Position numbers and translations under genes: made by a program
Source: Zygnema cylindricum
Lineage: Eukaryota; Streptophyta; Zygnematophyceae; Zygnematales; Zygnemataceae
DNA: 64,000 nt
Assembly (NCBI GenBank): GCA_037447655.1
Contig: JBBHKE010001456.1
Location: 161,838-225,837 of the forward strand
Direction: 5' to 3'
Notes under the pieces: generated by a model
Seen by the model: only the letters and a program-made list of their open reading frames with translations
Told to the model about the DNA's origin: nothing
Database searches by the model: none
In this document: one piece after another, positions 45,618 through 57,002 of the stretch
Numbering within the stretch: the first letter of the stretch is position 1
How the letters are laid out: every line of letters starts with the position of its first letter

Positions 45618-46568
45618 TAGACTACAAACTACAGGAAGCCTCTAGATAGTTTTTAACTAACCCACTTCAAGCCACAACCATTGCTGGCCAAGAAGGCAAA
45701 CTCACAAATTAGCTGCACCCTTGTGCAGCCTGGACTCCCTTGAGTCCGTAGCAAAAAGAATCACTAAAAACGGTCAACAAGCCGATAAGTTATGAGCCGG
45801 CAATAATGTCAATTTTATACAAAGCTCTCTTGGAGAGAGGTGGCTACCTACCAGATTTTCCTAGGTCCTAAACCCCTCTCACAACCCCTATCTACTGAAG
45901 TACGAACCAATCACATTACTGTAAAGTATAGAAAGGTACTACGGCCGATGTCCTCTCTGTACGGCTTGTGTACGACAAGGCCACTAAGTGGACGCGTGTC
46001 ACTTTTCCACTCGTCCGTATGTTTTCCGGAATTCCCGTGACCAAATGTCATCTTTCCACGTGGTGCCAGGTCATGCCACGTCCATAAACGCCAAAGTGAT
46101 CATTCTGCGATCTCGGTAGTGATGTATGGCGTCGGATTAAATCCGACATTAAATGTTAGCAGTCGAAACAAATGTCTGATTCATTTGTTTCGTGCGAAAT
46201 GATGTCCGCACTGAAACATTAACTGCTTCTATGTTCCTTTGTTTACATTGCAGTTAATTGGCTACAAAACCACGTACAACATTAAATACAATTCAATCCC
46301 TATGTTACTTAACGAACTTCTACGACAGACTGAATAGATCTACCGGCTACGTTGTACTCTACCGGTCGGAGGTTCGAGTCCTACCAAACTCAACCTTTTG
46401 TTGAAAGTGACATTAGTCACTCTTTAGTCATGCCTGCTAAACTAAGGCAGCCATGGCTCAACAACTCTCTCTATCCTTCAGTGACTACAACAAGTATGGG
46501 GGCTAAAGAGAGGAGGTGGAGGCAGGCTTATACCTAGAAAATACTGTATAAATCTAGTAATTTCAACA
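45598..46568 (-). repeat. 5' LTR of E
   Basis: 971 bp. U5 hairpin GGACTCCCTTGAGTCC at 45732-45747. Confidence 0.9.
46324..46395 (+). other. tRNA-like module, antisense to element E (5' LTR)
   Basis: Box B GGTTCGAGTCC at 46371-46381, preceded by CCGGTCGGA as in many plant tRNAs; box A mutated (ACTGAATAGATC); TTTT at 46396-46399. Confidence 0.5.
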
Positions 46569-47320
46569 AGCTCCTACACTTTGATAAAATCCACTTTGAG
46601 CTGTCCCGTTTTTTTGCAAAAATGACATTGACCCTTTTGGGGCCGCGGTCCTCCACATTGATATTTCTCTATTTTGAAGCTGTTGTACGACTTCCTTAAA
46701 TCCTTCCCCCACCGGTCCGTTTCGCCAGCTAGAGGTTGAATGCTCTTTTCTCCTATCCTAATCTCAATAATGTTTTCTTGCACAAGTATCATTCAGACCA
46801 TTGTATTCCACTTCTACGGACAGTCATTCATTTCTTCTACTCGATACACTATGTTCTCATACTCATCACGCAACTTCATAATGAGGCTGTCGACCTTCAT
46901 CTTTATTTTTACCTGTCCACTAGGCACTTTGCATCTCTATATACAAACAATAAAGGTTATTACAGTAATCCAACATCTTTCCGCTATGTAAGTGTAATCC
47001 CCTAACGTTTGATCAGCCAACTGGAGCTCTTCAATACTACCAGCTCTATAGATCTCCACTAAAGTCACCCACAACTCCTCGGCCTTAAGAATATGAAAGT
47101 GAGAGGTTGCCAAAGCTTGAGTGATAGATCTCCACTAAAGTCACCCACAACTCCTCGACCTTAAGAATATGAAAGTGAGAGGTTGCCAAAGCTTGAGTGA
47201 GGTGCCTCAGAATGAAATGCCTAACAGCCATGTTTGTGTATTCCACGTTTGAATATCAGTTGTTATTCTATGACAACTGGTGCTGGTGGAGCTGCAGCAG
47301 TAGTAGTAGAAGTAGACGTA
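46569..47320 (-). pseudogene. Gag N-terminal part of I
   Basis: Frame 46574-46792 has ENIIEIRIGEKSIQPLAGE and a damaged knuckle CHFCKKTGQLKVDF. Further right are the capsid-like motifs (KHFILRHLTQ equivalent near 47200) and a Thr/Ala/Pro-rich linker to about 47320. A 76-bp tandem duplication (47048-47123 and 47124-47199) disrupts it. The PBS and 5' LTR are missing. Confidence 0.8.
47048..47199 (-). repeat. 76-bp tandem duplication in gag of I
   Basis: Two adjacent near-identical copies beginning ATAGATCTCCACTAAAG. Confidence 0.92.
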
Positions 47321-47329
47321 CTTAACTCA

Positions 47330-48201
47330 GAAGCTATCAAGAATCCTACCAAACAGCTGTTCTTAAGTGCTCACCAATTCTTATACAAGCATCCAAACTT
47401 CACAAAACTCTATCACAATATAGAGTAGCATAAACATTGATAACTCCCAAAGTTTTAGCACAATTGACCCGACAACACTCAAGATATAATACTCACAAGT
47501 TTCCCAAATTTTGTCTGCAGTTTTACTACTTGGAAGTCTGGATACATAATATGTTATGAGTCCTAAGTCTTATACTTGTGTTTTTTAGGGTTTTTTTTAG
47601 GGTTTTCTATCCTGTACAAAATCACATTAAGAATATCAGACAGTGTGTTTTCCGTACGGACCATATCAAATATAATCGTGGTTGCGTTGTCCTGTCTGTG
47701 TTGCAGCTTTGTTGCTGCGCTGCTCTGCTGCTGCGCTGCTCTACTGTATAGCAGCTGCTCTGCTGTATAGCAGCTGCTATGCTGTATAGCAGCTGCTCTG
47801 CTGTATAGCAGCTGCTCTGCTGTATAGCAGCTGCTCTGCTGTATAGCAGCTGCTATGCTGTATAGCAGTTGCTTTGTTGTATAGCAGCTGCTCTACTATA
47901 TAGCAGTTGCTCTGCTGTATAGCAGCTGCTCTTCTCTGTTGTATAGCAGTTGCGCTGCTCTGTCTGTATAGCGGCTGCGCTGCTCTGAGACTGAAATCTT
48001 TCCAAAAAGACAACAGCTTTATCCAATCTGCGCCAAAGCTGCTTTGTTTCGTTCGATGTTTGACATGCGTATGTGAGTGTCGGTGCCATTCCAAAATACT
48101 TGTTCTGTACCTAGAAGGCGACGCGTGTCCTTTTGCATTACATATTCAATCTTTCTGCCGTAAAACTAATTTACTAAGACTTAAAGTTTTCCAAAATAAA
48201 C
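47330..48201 (-). repeat. Probable 3' LTR of K
   Basis: The upper end is firm (AATAAACA before the purine tract). 48055-48130 matches 61205-61275 in the LTR of L (GACATRCGTATGTG, GCCATTCCAAAATACTTG). The lower end is not defined because no second copy exists; 47330 is a guess. Contains the minisatellite. Confidence 0.5.
47727..47990. repeat. 19-bp self-complementary minisatellite
   Basis: About eleven units of the type TGCTGTATAGCAGCTGCTC. GTATAGCAG recurs every 19 bp from 47746 to 47917, then at 47941 and 47966 after small insertions. Each unit contains TGCT-GTAT-AGCA and AGCAGCTGCT, so either strand can fold into repeated hairpins. Confidence 0.93.
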
Positions 48202-48223
48202 ACTCCCCTAAAGCTTTAGACTT

Positions 48224-48392
48224 AGTGTATCAACGCAATTGTGGTGTCATAGTTGAGCAGCTACGATGTCATACTAAAGCAACATGGCAACATAGCAACG
48301 CAGCATAGCAACGCAGCAAATCACCTAGTCACCTAGTCCCACAACACCCTAATTTTTGGACTAGCGCAGCATGGCATTATCGCAATGCATCA
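48224..48392. other. Extra segment between RNase H stop and purine tract of K
   Basis: L has about 20 bp at this position; K has about 170 bp more. It includes CAACATGGCAACATAGCAAC and the repeated AGCAACGCAGCAT and CACCTAGT. Similar GC/CAAC-rich words occur in the first 150 bp of the B LTR. Confidence 0.5.
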
Positions 48393-50573
48393 ACTCAGCT
48401 ATTCACTCAATCCCACTGCATCCCTATAACACTTCAACTTAGGAGCAGGATGGGCTTTAGGAAGCATATCAGCAATCATTTTTGCATCGGGCAGATAACA
48501 TAATTTAATCACCATAGAGAACACTTTTTCTCTTACAAAGTGTAATCTCACATCTATGTGCTTGCTCTTGAAGTGATGACTCGAGTTAGAGGCAATGGCA
48601 ATGGCAGCCTGGTTATCACACCAGATCACTTGTGGACCAACTTGCATGTATCCCAATTCTTACAGTATGGATTTTACCCATAAAAATTCCTTGAGAGTCC
48701 AACTCGCTGCCATATACTCTAAATCCATTGTTGATTGTGCCGTGACCTTTTCAATTTTGCTGCTCTAGCAGCAAGTGCCGTTCCCAATTTGTAAAACGAA
48801 TCCCGCGGTGGATTCCCGGCTTGGCATGTCGCCATAGCTTGCATCACTCTATGTTTGCTGGTTAACTTCTCCTCCGCCTAGTGTGAGTTGAGGTCTTTGG
48901 TTCCTGCCAAATATTTTAAGACTTTCCTTGCTTCATCAAGGTCATACTTTCTTGAATTCTTTAGACTTCTGCTCAGTACCCCAACTGCTGCAGCAATATC
49001 CGGACGGGTATAGTTCATGAAATATTTCAAGCTTCCCACTATTGTCTATAAGGTATTAGTGTCATAGTATCATCCTCCCCTGACCGTGAATACTCACTAA
49101 TAATGACACGTGGTTCTGTTTCTTCTCCCTCTAACTTCTGCCGAAACTCCATTAGAGTTAAACATATTTTTGCCCCCCACATTCCATACTCATCTAACAT
49201 GTTTCCAATAGCCTCTTTTTGTGTCAATTATATTAATCTTTTTTTTCTGTCCCTCTCTACTTGTACACCCTGAATATTTTTTGCCTCACCGAGGTCTTAG
49301 ATTTCTAATCGTGAATTTAAGGCTGTTTTTTTTTTTTTAGTTTTAGCCATTGATTTGCTAATTAGCAGTAAATCATCTACATACACTGCTATGTACACTA
49401 TCCCATCCTTACCCTTTACAACGCAGACAGAGTGATCAAAACTTATCCTTTGAAATCCTAAGCCAGTTAAGAATTCATCAAGTTTTAGATTCCATTGTCT
49501 AAGGGCATGTTTTAGACCGTACATAGATTTTAACAATTTGTATACTAAGTGCTCTTTTCCTGGCTCTGTATACATTTCAGGCTGCTACATGTAAATGGTC
49601 TCCTCTAGTTCTCTATGCATAAAACTTTTCTTTACATCCATTTGATGTATTTCCATATCTTGTATAGCAGTTAGGGAAAGCAAAAGCCTAACTGTCAGAA
49701 ATATTACAACCAGAGAAAATGTTTCTTCAAAATCAATTCCTTCCTTTTGATTATATCCCTTTGCAACAAGTTTGGCCTTATGTCGTCCAATGGTGTTATC
49801 GAGATTTAACTTCACCTTGAACACCCATTTGCTGCCAATCGCTTTTTTGTGTGGAGGTAGGTCTACAAGCTCCCATGTCTGAGCCTCTATGATCGACTTC
49901 ATTTCGTCTTTTGCTGCCTCGATCCAGTGATTCCGCTCTTGTGATGAGAAGGCCTCTCGGATAGTCAGAGGCTCCCCTAAGGCTAGCGAGTAGGCAAAGT
50001 TAGAGCTTGCTTGTAGGCGGCTGCTAGATCTTCTTCCCCGTGGAAATTCTGAAACTGAGATTGTCGGATCCCGTGCATTGGGCTGATTGCGCTGGTTGCG
50101 ATTTGCTTGCATTGTCGATTGTTGGTCTGGTTGGAACTGAACTTGTTGAGGAACTCGTAGATTTTCAGACTCTTGGGGTACTATAAGAGAATTTTGAATC
50201 CGCGGTACAATTTCATGAACGCAATCTTAAATGACAAATTCTTGTACTTTTTGCTACTTTTGGTGCTTTGTCATATCAAATAGATCTATCGAGTCCTGTT
50301 CATCTTTTAAAACTATGTTCCTTGCTACAACTATCTTCTGCTTTTCAAACACAAAGACTCAATAACCTTTTGAGTGATCATCATATCCTAATTAAATACC
50401 TGGTAATCCCTTTGGTTCCATTTTTTATCTATCATTAGATGTATTTAAGATAAAGCATTTAATACCAAAGACCTTGAAATGACTGATATCGGACTTCCTA
50501 CCTGTCCAGATATCGTAAGGAGTAGTCTTTACCAATTATGATCCTATCCTGTTTTTAACATAAACTGCACAAT
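48393..50573 (-). pseudogene. RNase H, RT and linker of K
   Basis: RNase H end 48399-48656 (DNQAAIAIASNSSHHFKSKHIDVRLHF). RT frames 49297-49575 (AVYVDDLLLISKSMAK, YVDD intact; HALRQWNLKLDEFL) and 49585-50112 (SKWVFKVKLNLDNTIGRHKA, MDVKKSFMHRELEETIYM). Linker with FPRGRRSSSRLQ. Stops between the frames. Confidence 0.87.
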
Positions 50574-51300
50574 TTAAAGCCTCAGTCCAAAATTTCGGAT
50601 CCACATATTTATCTGCAAGCATGGACCGGGAGCTGTCGTGAGAGTCCTATTTATCCTCTTCGAGACCCCATTTTGTTCAGGTGAATACGAAATAGTTTTA
50701 AGATGACTTATAACTTCATCAAGTAAAAAAAATTCAAACTCCTTTGACGTATATTCGCCACCATTATCCGATATGAACTCCATAATTGGTAAATTATGGA
50801 GTTTTTCCTCCCAAGCTTTATAGTATTTGAAGTGACCAAACACTTTGATTTTTCCTTTCATGAAGTATACTTTCGTGAACCTAGAAAAATCATATGTGAA
50901 GGTGACCATATATTTCAGCCCCCTCGCAGATGGTACCTTTGCAGGACCAACAACATCCGAATGAATTTGTTGTAATTGTCTGGTTGACCGATGCTCACAC
51001 TCCTTAAAAAATGGCATTTTGTGGATTTTGCCTAAAGTGCAGCCATCACACGCTTTAGTCTTTTGATCTGTGATTGAGACACCATCTATTTTGCCAACAA
51101 GTACCATTTTTCTCAAACTATCATAATTTACATGGCCTAATCTTTTATGCCACAACTCATCTGAATGAAAAACACTGGAGTACAGAATATCATTCTCCTT
51201 GGTATTAGCCATATCCATGCAGTACATCTTGCTGCTATCTCTAGTACCGGTAACTGCAACTCTTCCGATGAATGTAGACAAAGGTGTATCAAAGTGTGTG
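50574..51300 (-). pseudogene. Integrase of K
   Basis: 235-codon frame: LWHKRLGHVNYDSL and CDGCTLGKIHKMPF (zinc domain), QIHSDVVGPAKVPS (first Asp), SDNGGEYTSKEFEFFL (second Asp), SPEQNGVSKRINRTL, where the Glu expected before Arg is Lys. Truncated near its protease side. Confidence 0.88.
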
Positions 51301-51654
51301 AGAGGATAGAGAGCTAAACATAGCAGCTTGTTGAATATATTAGTTGAAGGAACTTGTCATCTACGTTGGCATAGAAGCAAATGGCAAAGCTGTTTTCAAC
51401 ATATTTGTTGAAAAAACACATCACCTAAGTTGATGCAGAAACAAATCACGAAACTATATTCGTCTGTTTCTAACTATTTTTCTTTGGATCTTTCAGCGAT
51501 ATCACCTCCGCCTCCTTCACCTCCCCCTCCTTTGCCTCCTCCACCTCAACCTCCTATGTTATTGCCTCTTGTTTTAAAACCACCATAGTCATCTTTATGA
51601 TGGTAATCTTTAAAATGAAAGTCAGTTTATAAAAACACCTTTCCTGTCAAATGC

Positions 51655-51750
51655 TTACAAGTTATATTTTTAAAAAAATTGACACTAATTAGAGTGAGTG
51701 TTTTACAAGTTATACTTTTAAAAAAATTGACACTAATTAGAGTGAGTGTT
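51655..51750. repeat. 48-bp tandem duplication
   Basis: Copies 51655-51702 and 51703-51750 with core AAAAAAATTGACACTAATTA. Confidence 0.92.
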
Positions 51751-52655
51751 TTTAGTGTAGAGATACCTGTAGAATGTTGAATTATGTTTTTTTTTTGCTT
51801 TATTTTACATATTATTAATATTGAGCATTGTTACCACAAAGACGCTCTGAAATTGTTGATTTATGTCTTACTTTTATGGTTAAGTGTGAGAATGTGTCAA
51901 TGGTGTATGCGATGACTTCTCAAATTGGTCTACTTAAATATGTAAAGAATTCTCATGCGGATATAGACTTGTCAAGTCATTATCTTTTGCAAACTTATTT
52001 TTTATCGAATGAAGAGTGTTAAAGACGTTGGTGAAATTTAAATTGAAGAAACACATCAACTTTTTCGGAGTAGAAGCAAATGAGGAACATATCATTTTGG
52101 AGCTGAAAGTATTAAGCTATATTTTTGAATAATCGTCTAATTTTTTCACTTTGGCTTTTTCAGTGAGCCCCAATCCATCTACGTCACCTCTTGTTTTTCC
52201 ACCTCCAGAATCCGCGACTTTTGTTCCCAACCTCCTCAAGCTCCTGATTTATCGCCTCCTGGTTCTCAACCCCCGCCTCAATGTCATTCTAAAGGTATGG
52301 CCTAAACCAAAAGACAATTTTTTTTTTCTTTTGTTAGTGGACATACTTCATATTCTAATATCATAAAGTACACAACGATTATACGAGCATTATTACCATC
52401 AAGGCAAGCATAAATGGCACTTGTAGATTGTTGTATTTGTCTCAAGTAATCTTAGTCACACTAGCAAACCAGAACTTGTTCTTTTTTTTATGTCTCTCAA
52501 TTATTTTCACGTTTCTTATATTTTTGATATTTGTAGGTTCGTATACTGTGTTCTTTTTCAAGTGTACACTAAATGGTTCAGATTTTTGTTTATATTTTAC
52601 CATCTTGTTTTAGCCTCTAAACTCCCATTGAGTTAGGTGTATGTCGTTTCTGTGC

Positions 52656-52761
52656 AAATGAAATGCCTTCAACTTAACTATCAACATTTGGATTTTTGTT
52701 ATCAGAGGAAATGAAATGCCTTCAACTTAACTATCAACATTTGGATTTTTGTTATCAGAGG
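52656..52761. repeat. Perfect 53-bp tandem duplication
   Basis: Copies 52656-52708 and 52709-52761 are identical, starting AAATGAAATGCCTTCAAC. Identity implies a young event. Confidence 0.96.
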
Positions 52762-53073
52762 AACAGTCTCACCTTCTGAAAGTGATGTCACGATTGTGAA
52801 TACGAGAACCCTGTGACGAGAAAATGTACTTTCGAGTGTCTGGGAAATGTTAAACACTAACAGAGGTGGGCGGTGTACTTGTTTTCAATTTTACAATCCT
52901 TTTCAGTTGATTGGTTCCACAAGACTTGGAGACGCACATTTTTGGGAGTGCTTGGAGAACTCGCAAGCATAGCTAGCATTGTGGCACTGTTTTATCGTTG
53001 GTGTCGCTCGAAAAATACAAATTCATATGTTTTACTTAAGCCAGATGATGGTGTACTTAAGCTAGATGATGAT

Positions 53074-53653
53074 TGAAATTAAATCAAACATAATAACACA
53101 TTGAAAGCTCATTATCCGAGATAGAGGCCAATTGAACACTTAATAAAATATACTTATATTAACTCAATCCTTTACTCAAACATTAAACTTCTCTTAATTC
53201 ATTCTTTCTTAGTTGACTCTTAATTGAATTCCTAATCCACTTTATCTAACTCACACGATGGCTTTTTAATTGAGTCGTTGAAACAATCTAGATCACTAAC
53301 TCTAGAAGGGTCAAAATTTACTTAGACGCAAATATGGTACAACGCAAAGTGAAACTACTTGAAAGGAAACAATCAAATTTTTGTACGACAAACTTAACTT
53401 ACAGGAAACGAAACTACTAGACGTACGTCGCACGAAACAAAACTTGTCAAAGTAGTGTAGAAGAACTTCAACAAAACAAAACAAATTAAATAAAATCTAA
53501 TCGTGTAAAAGCGAAACATAGATGCGCGAAATACTAAATCAAACTAAATGAAACAAAACCAAAATACGGAAAATGTTCTGTTAGTAAATCTAGCCACGCT
53601 AACTACGAAAAAACATTACATAAATGTAGATTCCAACATTGTAAATCCCAACA
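53074..53653 (-). repeat. 3' LTR of M
   Basis: 580 bp, ends AAATCCCAACA, then the purine-tract complement ATCTCCCTCTCAATG. Confidence 0.88.
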
Positions 53654-53668
53654 ATCTCCCTCTCAATG
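53654..53668 (-). promoter_or_regulatory. Polypurine tract of M
   Basis: CATTGAGAGGGAGAT on the minus strand next to the LTR. Confidence 0.8.
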
Positions 53669-55500
53669 TTGAATCTATACTAAATCTCAAAATAATCGTA
53701 ACTTAGACCTTCCTCTCACAAAGACGTCATACATAACAGCTTTTGTTAACATGTTAGCTGTTTTTTTACCCGTAGGCACAAAATTGAACTCAATTTCACC
53801 AGTGTTTACTAAATCTCCCACAAAATGCCACTGAATCCTAATGTGCTGTCTTTTTATGAAACACTTGATTTTTAGCTAACGCAAAACTAGATACTATCTG
53901 AAAACAACTTCATACATTTAATTATAATTCCTAACTCACTCAACATTTCTCTTTACCAAACTGAAGTTTGGCCATCATGGCAAGTCGCCATATATTCGGC
54001 CTCCGTCGAACTCAAGGCCACCGTATGTTGAAGTCTCGAACTCCACGTAATCTCACCTTCACATAAGACAAAAGCATAACCGGATGTTATCTTTCCCGTG
54101 TCCAAGTCTCCACCCCAATCAAAATCGCAATATCCAAAACAATTTAACTCTGAATCCACATTATAAACTAAACGAATCCATAACCTGAGGTTCCAACTAA
54201 TTTCTAAAAATTCTTTTAACACTCTCCCAATGACACTTCTTATGAGCTTGACAATATATACTCACAATACTAACAGTAGCTGATGGTCTAGTTCCTACAC
54301 TAAGATACATCAATCAACCAACAACTTGTTTATAAGGTACATTAATTGTTGGTTCATTTTCTGCTTTACTCAACTGAACTCTAGGCTCCAAAGTTGTACT
54401 AAAAAGCTAAGCTTAGCATTCAACATAGAGAACCTAGCTAAGACTTCCTTACAATATTGTTCTTGACTAAGTTTCAAGGAACCAAACTCATCTCTTATCA
54501 CCTCAATACCAAGAATGTACTTAGCTTCTCATAAATCTGTAAATTTGAAGAATTTGTTAGGAAAACATTTCAATACTTGAATCCTTTCAATACTATCTGA
54601 AATTAAAATATAATTATCAACATACACACTAAATATAATCTGATCAACTCGTTCTCCTTTCACATAAACACCAAAATCTGAAAAAGTCTGAACAAAACCA
54701 AAATCCAAAAGTACCTTATGAAGACGAGTATACCAATTCTTTGGTGCTTCCTTAAATCCATAGAGCGACTTCATCAATTTCCACACATGTCCAAGTTTGC
54801 CCGAAACTCCTTGTAGGATCTTCATATATTCTTTTTCTTCCAATTCTCCATTTAGGAAAGTTGTTTCCACATCCATTTGGTGGATATGCTTTCCCTTAGT
54901 TGCAGTAATCGCAATAATCATCCTTAAACTATCAAACTTAGCTACGGGTACGTATGTTTCTGTGTAGTCTATGCCATCTTTCTGCTGAAAATATTTACGA
55001 ATTAATCTTGTTTTATATTTAATAATTTCACCTGATGCACCCGTCTTAGTCTTAAATTCCCATTTACAATCAATAGTTTTCTTTCCCTCTAGTAAAACTA
55101 CTTATTGAAATGTTCCTTTATCAATAATAGTCTTAAGTTTTTCCTCAAAAGTTGGTTTCCACTTTTTCTTCCAATCACTTAATGTTAAAGCTTTTGAATA
55201 GGACTTAGGATCCCCATTCAGAGGCTCACTCAGTAATTGCTATAAAAAAAACTCATTTAACCTAGCATTTGAAATAAAACTATCTGACTTATCCTTAGCA
55301 TTTATATGAATGGTTAATCTCTTAATAACCTTTCCTTTATTGGCTCGATTACTTCTCGTAACAACACCAACTTCTTCAACAACATTATCTTTCTCATCTT
55401 TTTCACTTACAGATGGCAAACTACATTCACTTCTTTGTTTGCTAAAGATTCTTTCACTAGGCTTAGAACTTTGACTTCCATTCTCACTTTTCAAGCTTTC
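53669..55500 (-). pseudogene. RNase H, RT and linker of M
   Basis: RNase H frame 53953-54222: GYCDFDWGGDLDTGKITSGY and HTVALSSTEAEYMATC, the typical plant copia form. RT frame 54529-54921: HQMDVETTFLNGELEE, LYGFKEAPKNWYTRLHK, and FSVYVDNYILISDS, where YVDD has become YVDN. The linker frame 55240-55494 is Ser/Lys-rich. Confidence 0.88.
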
Positions 55501-56600
55501 ACAATCAGATTGGGATAATCGGATTTCCTACTAACTTTGATAGATTTCTTGTTTTTCAATGAAATTTCTTCTTTTTCCTTTTCATCACTCTCGTCATAAA
55601 TTCTGAGCTCGCTCTAAATTGCTCTATTCCTCAAAATCCAAACTTTCTTCCTAATCTTTTGTGAACTCCATTGCTTTCGCCAAATCTTCATGAAACTCCA
55701 CATTCCTCGATTCCACAATCGTTCGAGTAGCTAGATTGAAAATCCTATATTGACTTCAATTTGGACTATATCTAACAAAGATACCCGACCAAGTTCTATG
55801 ACTGAATTTTCCAGCTCGATATCTTTTCTCAATGTAGAGAGTGGCTTGGCATCCCCAAATCCTTAAATGTCGAACAAATGGAATCTTGTCACTCCACAAT
55901 TCTTCAGGCGTCTTATCTCTAGAAATCAAAGTTAGTCTTATGTTATTTATGTAATTTGTTGTAAGAAAAACTTCTCTTTAAAACCTGACACTATGTTTTA
56001 TACTATGTAACATAGCTTTAACCATCTCTTGAAGCGTCTTATCTTTCTTTCAGCAACTCTATTAGTCTCCGGTGAGTATGCAGCCGTAAATTGTTGTTTA
56101 ATCCCTCTTTTTTGACAAAAGCTTTTAAAAGCAACAAATTCTCCTCTATTATCTGATCTAACTGCTTTTAACTTTGTATCTATTTCTCTCTCAGCCATAC
56201 TAACAAATACTCAAAACTTATATAACGCTTCTAACTTATGTTTCAACCAATATACCAAACTCTTTCGACTATAATCATCCACAATAACAAAATATACTTT
56301 TGTCCTCTTAGACGTACTGGATTGATATCTCAACATAAGTCTACATGAACAAGCTCAAGGGGAGCACTAGCTTTATACTTCACATCTTTAACAGATGAGA
56401 TTTTCTAATGTGTTTCTCTTTGCTACAACCATTACAACATTGAACTTTCTCTTCGATACACTCAATAATCCTTTTACTGCTGCAATTTTCATCATATACT
56501 TATTTTCATCATATACTTATATTAGACTCAGAAATATGACAAAGTCTATAATGCCATAAACTTAGATCTCCTCTTTCAGAACTTACTGCATTTACTAAAA
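55501..56600 (-). pseudogene. Integrase of M
   Basis: Frame 55998-56198: VRSDNRGEFVAFKSFCQKRG, then YSPETNRVAERKIRRFKR, with Asp and Glu kept. The rest is decayed. Confidence 0.82.
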
Positions 56601-57002
56601 TTATTGAACTCTGATTTTTTTTGGTCTAATCCATTTTAACTTACTTTTCAAACAACCAGTTATATAACTTTCTCCAAATTGATTTCCTTCTCTATCTTGG
56701 AAAATTATCGTTTCATTTTCAAAGGAGGTTACTCTACCACCATTTCTTTGTATCTGAAGAACACTAACAAGGTTTACAAGTCCATCAAGAAAATACAATG
56801 TATTGTTCAAATTCACTTTCCTTACAACAACTTGACCATTCATATTCTTGACAGGGAAATGTAATCTGACAGTTCCCACTGAATCTATCAAAACAACATG
56901 TCCACTAGCAACCGTAATAGTCTTAAAAATTGTCAGCTTTCTCAAATCTGTTAACAAACTTAAATCACTACAAACATGATAACACCTGAATGAACTATCC
57001 AA
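56601..57002 (-). pseudogene. Protease to pre-integrase of M
   Basis: 133 codons: DSSFRCYHVCSDLSLLTDL (degraded active site), VGTVRLHFPVKNMNGQVVVRKV, LYFLDGLVNLVSVLQIQRNG. Confidence 0.8.

Larger units (their letters stand above)
36159..46568 (-). mobile_element. Copia element E (carries D)
   Basis: 3' LTR 36159-37141, 5' LTR 45598-46568. Target duplication AACTC (36154-36158) and AGCTC (46569-46573), one base different. Split by D in RNase H. Apart from D, all copia domains are present in order, with damaged catalytic residues. Confidence 0.92.
11920..47320 (-). mobile_element. Copia element I, ancestral host of nested insertions
   Basis: Reconstructed from five separated pieces in the minus orientation: 3' LTR lower part (about 11920-12156), 3' LTR upper part with RNase H, RT, integrase and protease (18660-22606), gag middle (35981-36158) and gag start (46569-47320). 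The pieces are interrupted by J, G and E. The joins read through correctly when compared with the intact order in E. No 5' LTR or PBS remains; the right end is lost at K. The lower LTR piece is the most diverged and the weakest join. Confidence 0.7.
47330..51300 (-). mobile_element. Copia element K, 5'-truncated
   Basis: 3' LTR ending at 48201, purine-tract complement CTCCCCTAAA, then RNase H, RT and integrase to about 51300, where homology stops before protease. No 5' LTR. It lies next to the end of element I and may have inserted in its gag. More distant in sequence from the A/J family than those are from each other; related to L. Confidence 0.75.
51497..53076 (+). pseudogene. Exon remnants of an unknown proline-rich/TM gene
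   Basis: Three exon-like blocks. Block 1 follows TTTCAG at 51496: ISPPPPSPPPPLPPPPQPP, stop at 51586. Block 2, 52164-52294, follows TTTTTCAG and ends AAAG|GTATGG: SPNPSTSPLVFPPPESATF, then proline-rich only after a frame change (QPPQAPDLSPPGSQPPPQ). Block 3, 52907-53076, follows TTTTCAG: DWFHKTWRRTFLGVLGEL, a hydrophobic stretch ASIASIVALFY, then a basic turn and acidic tail ending DDD. It resembles the end of a single-pass membrane protein with an extensin-like stretch. Cut by K on the left and the M LTR on the right. Family not recognised. Confidence 0.45.

Noticed and set aside
47234-47428. Plus-strand frame with Ala/Val-rich start
   Set aside because: Its first half is the complement of the Thr/Ala/Pro-rich Gag linker of I; the rest matches nothing.
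47727-47990. CRISPR-like array
   Set aside because: Contiguous 19-bp units with no unique spacers, in a plant nuclear context; a minisatellite.
47777-48308. Gln/Ala/Tyr-rich proteins on both strands
   Set aside because: Frames produced by the 19-bp repeat cycling through all three phases; not genes.
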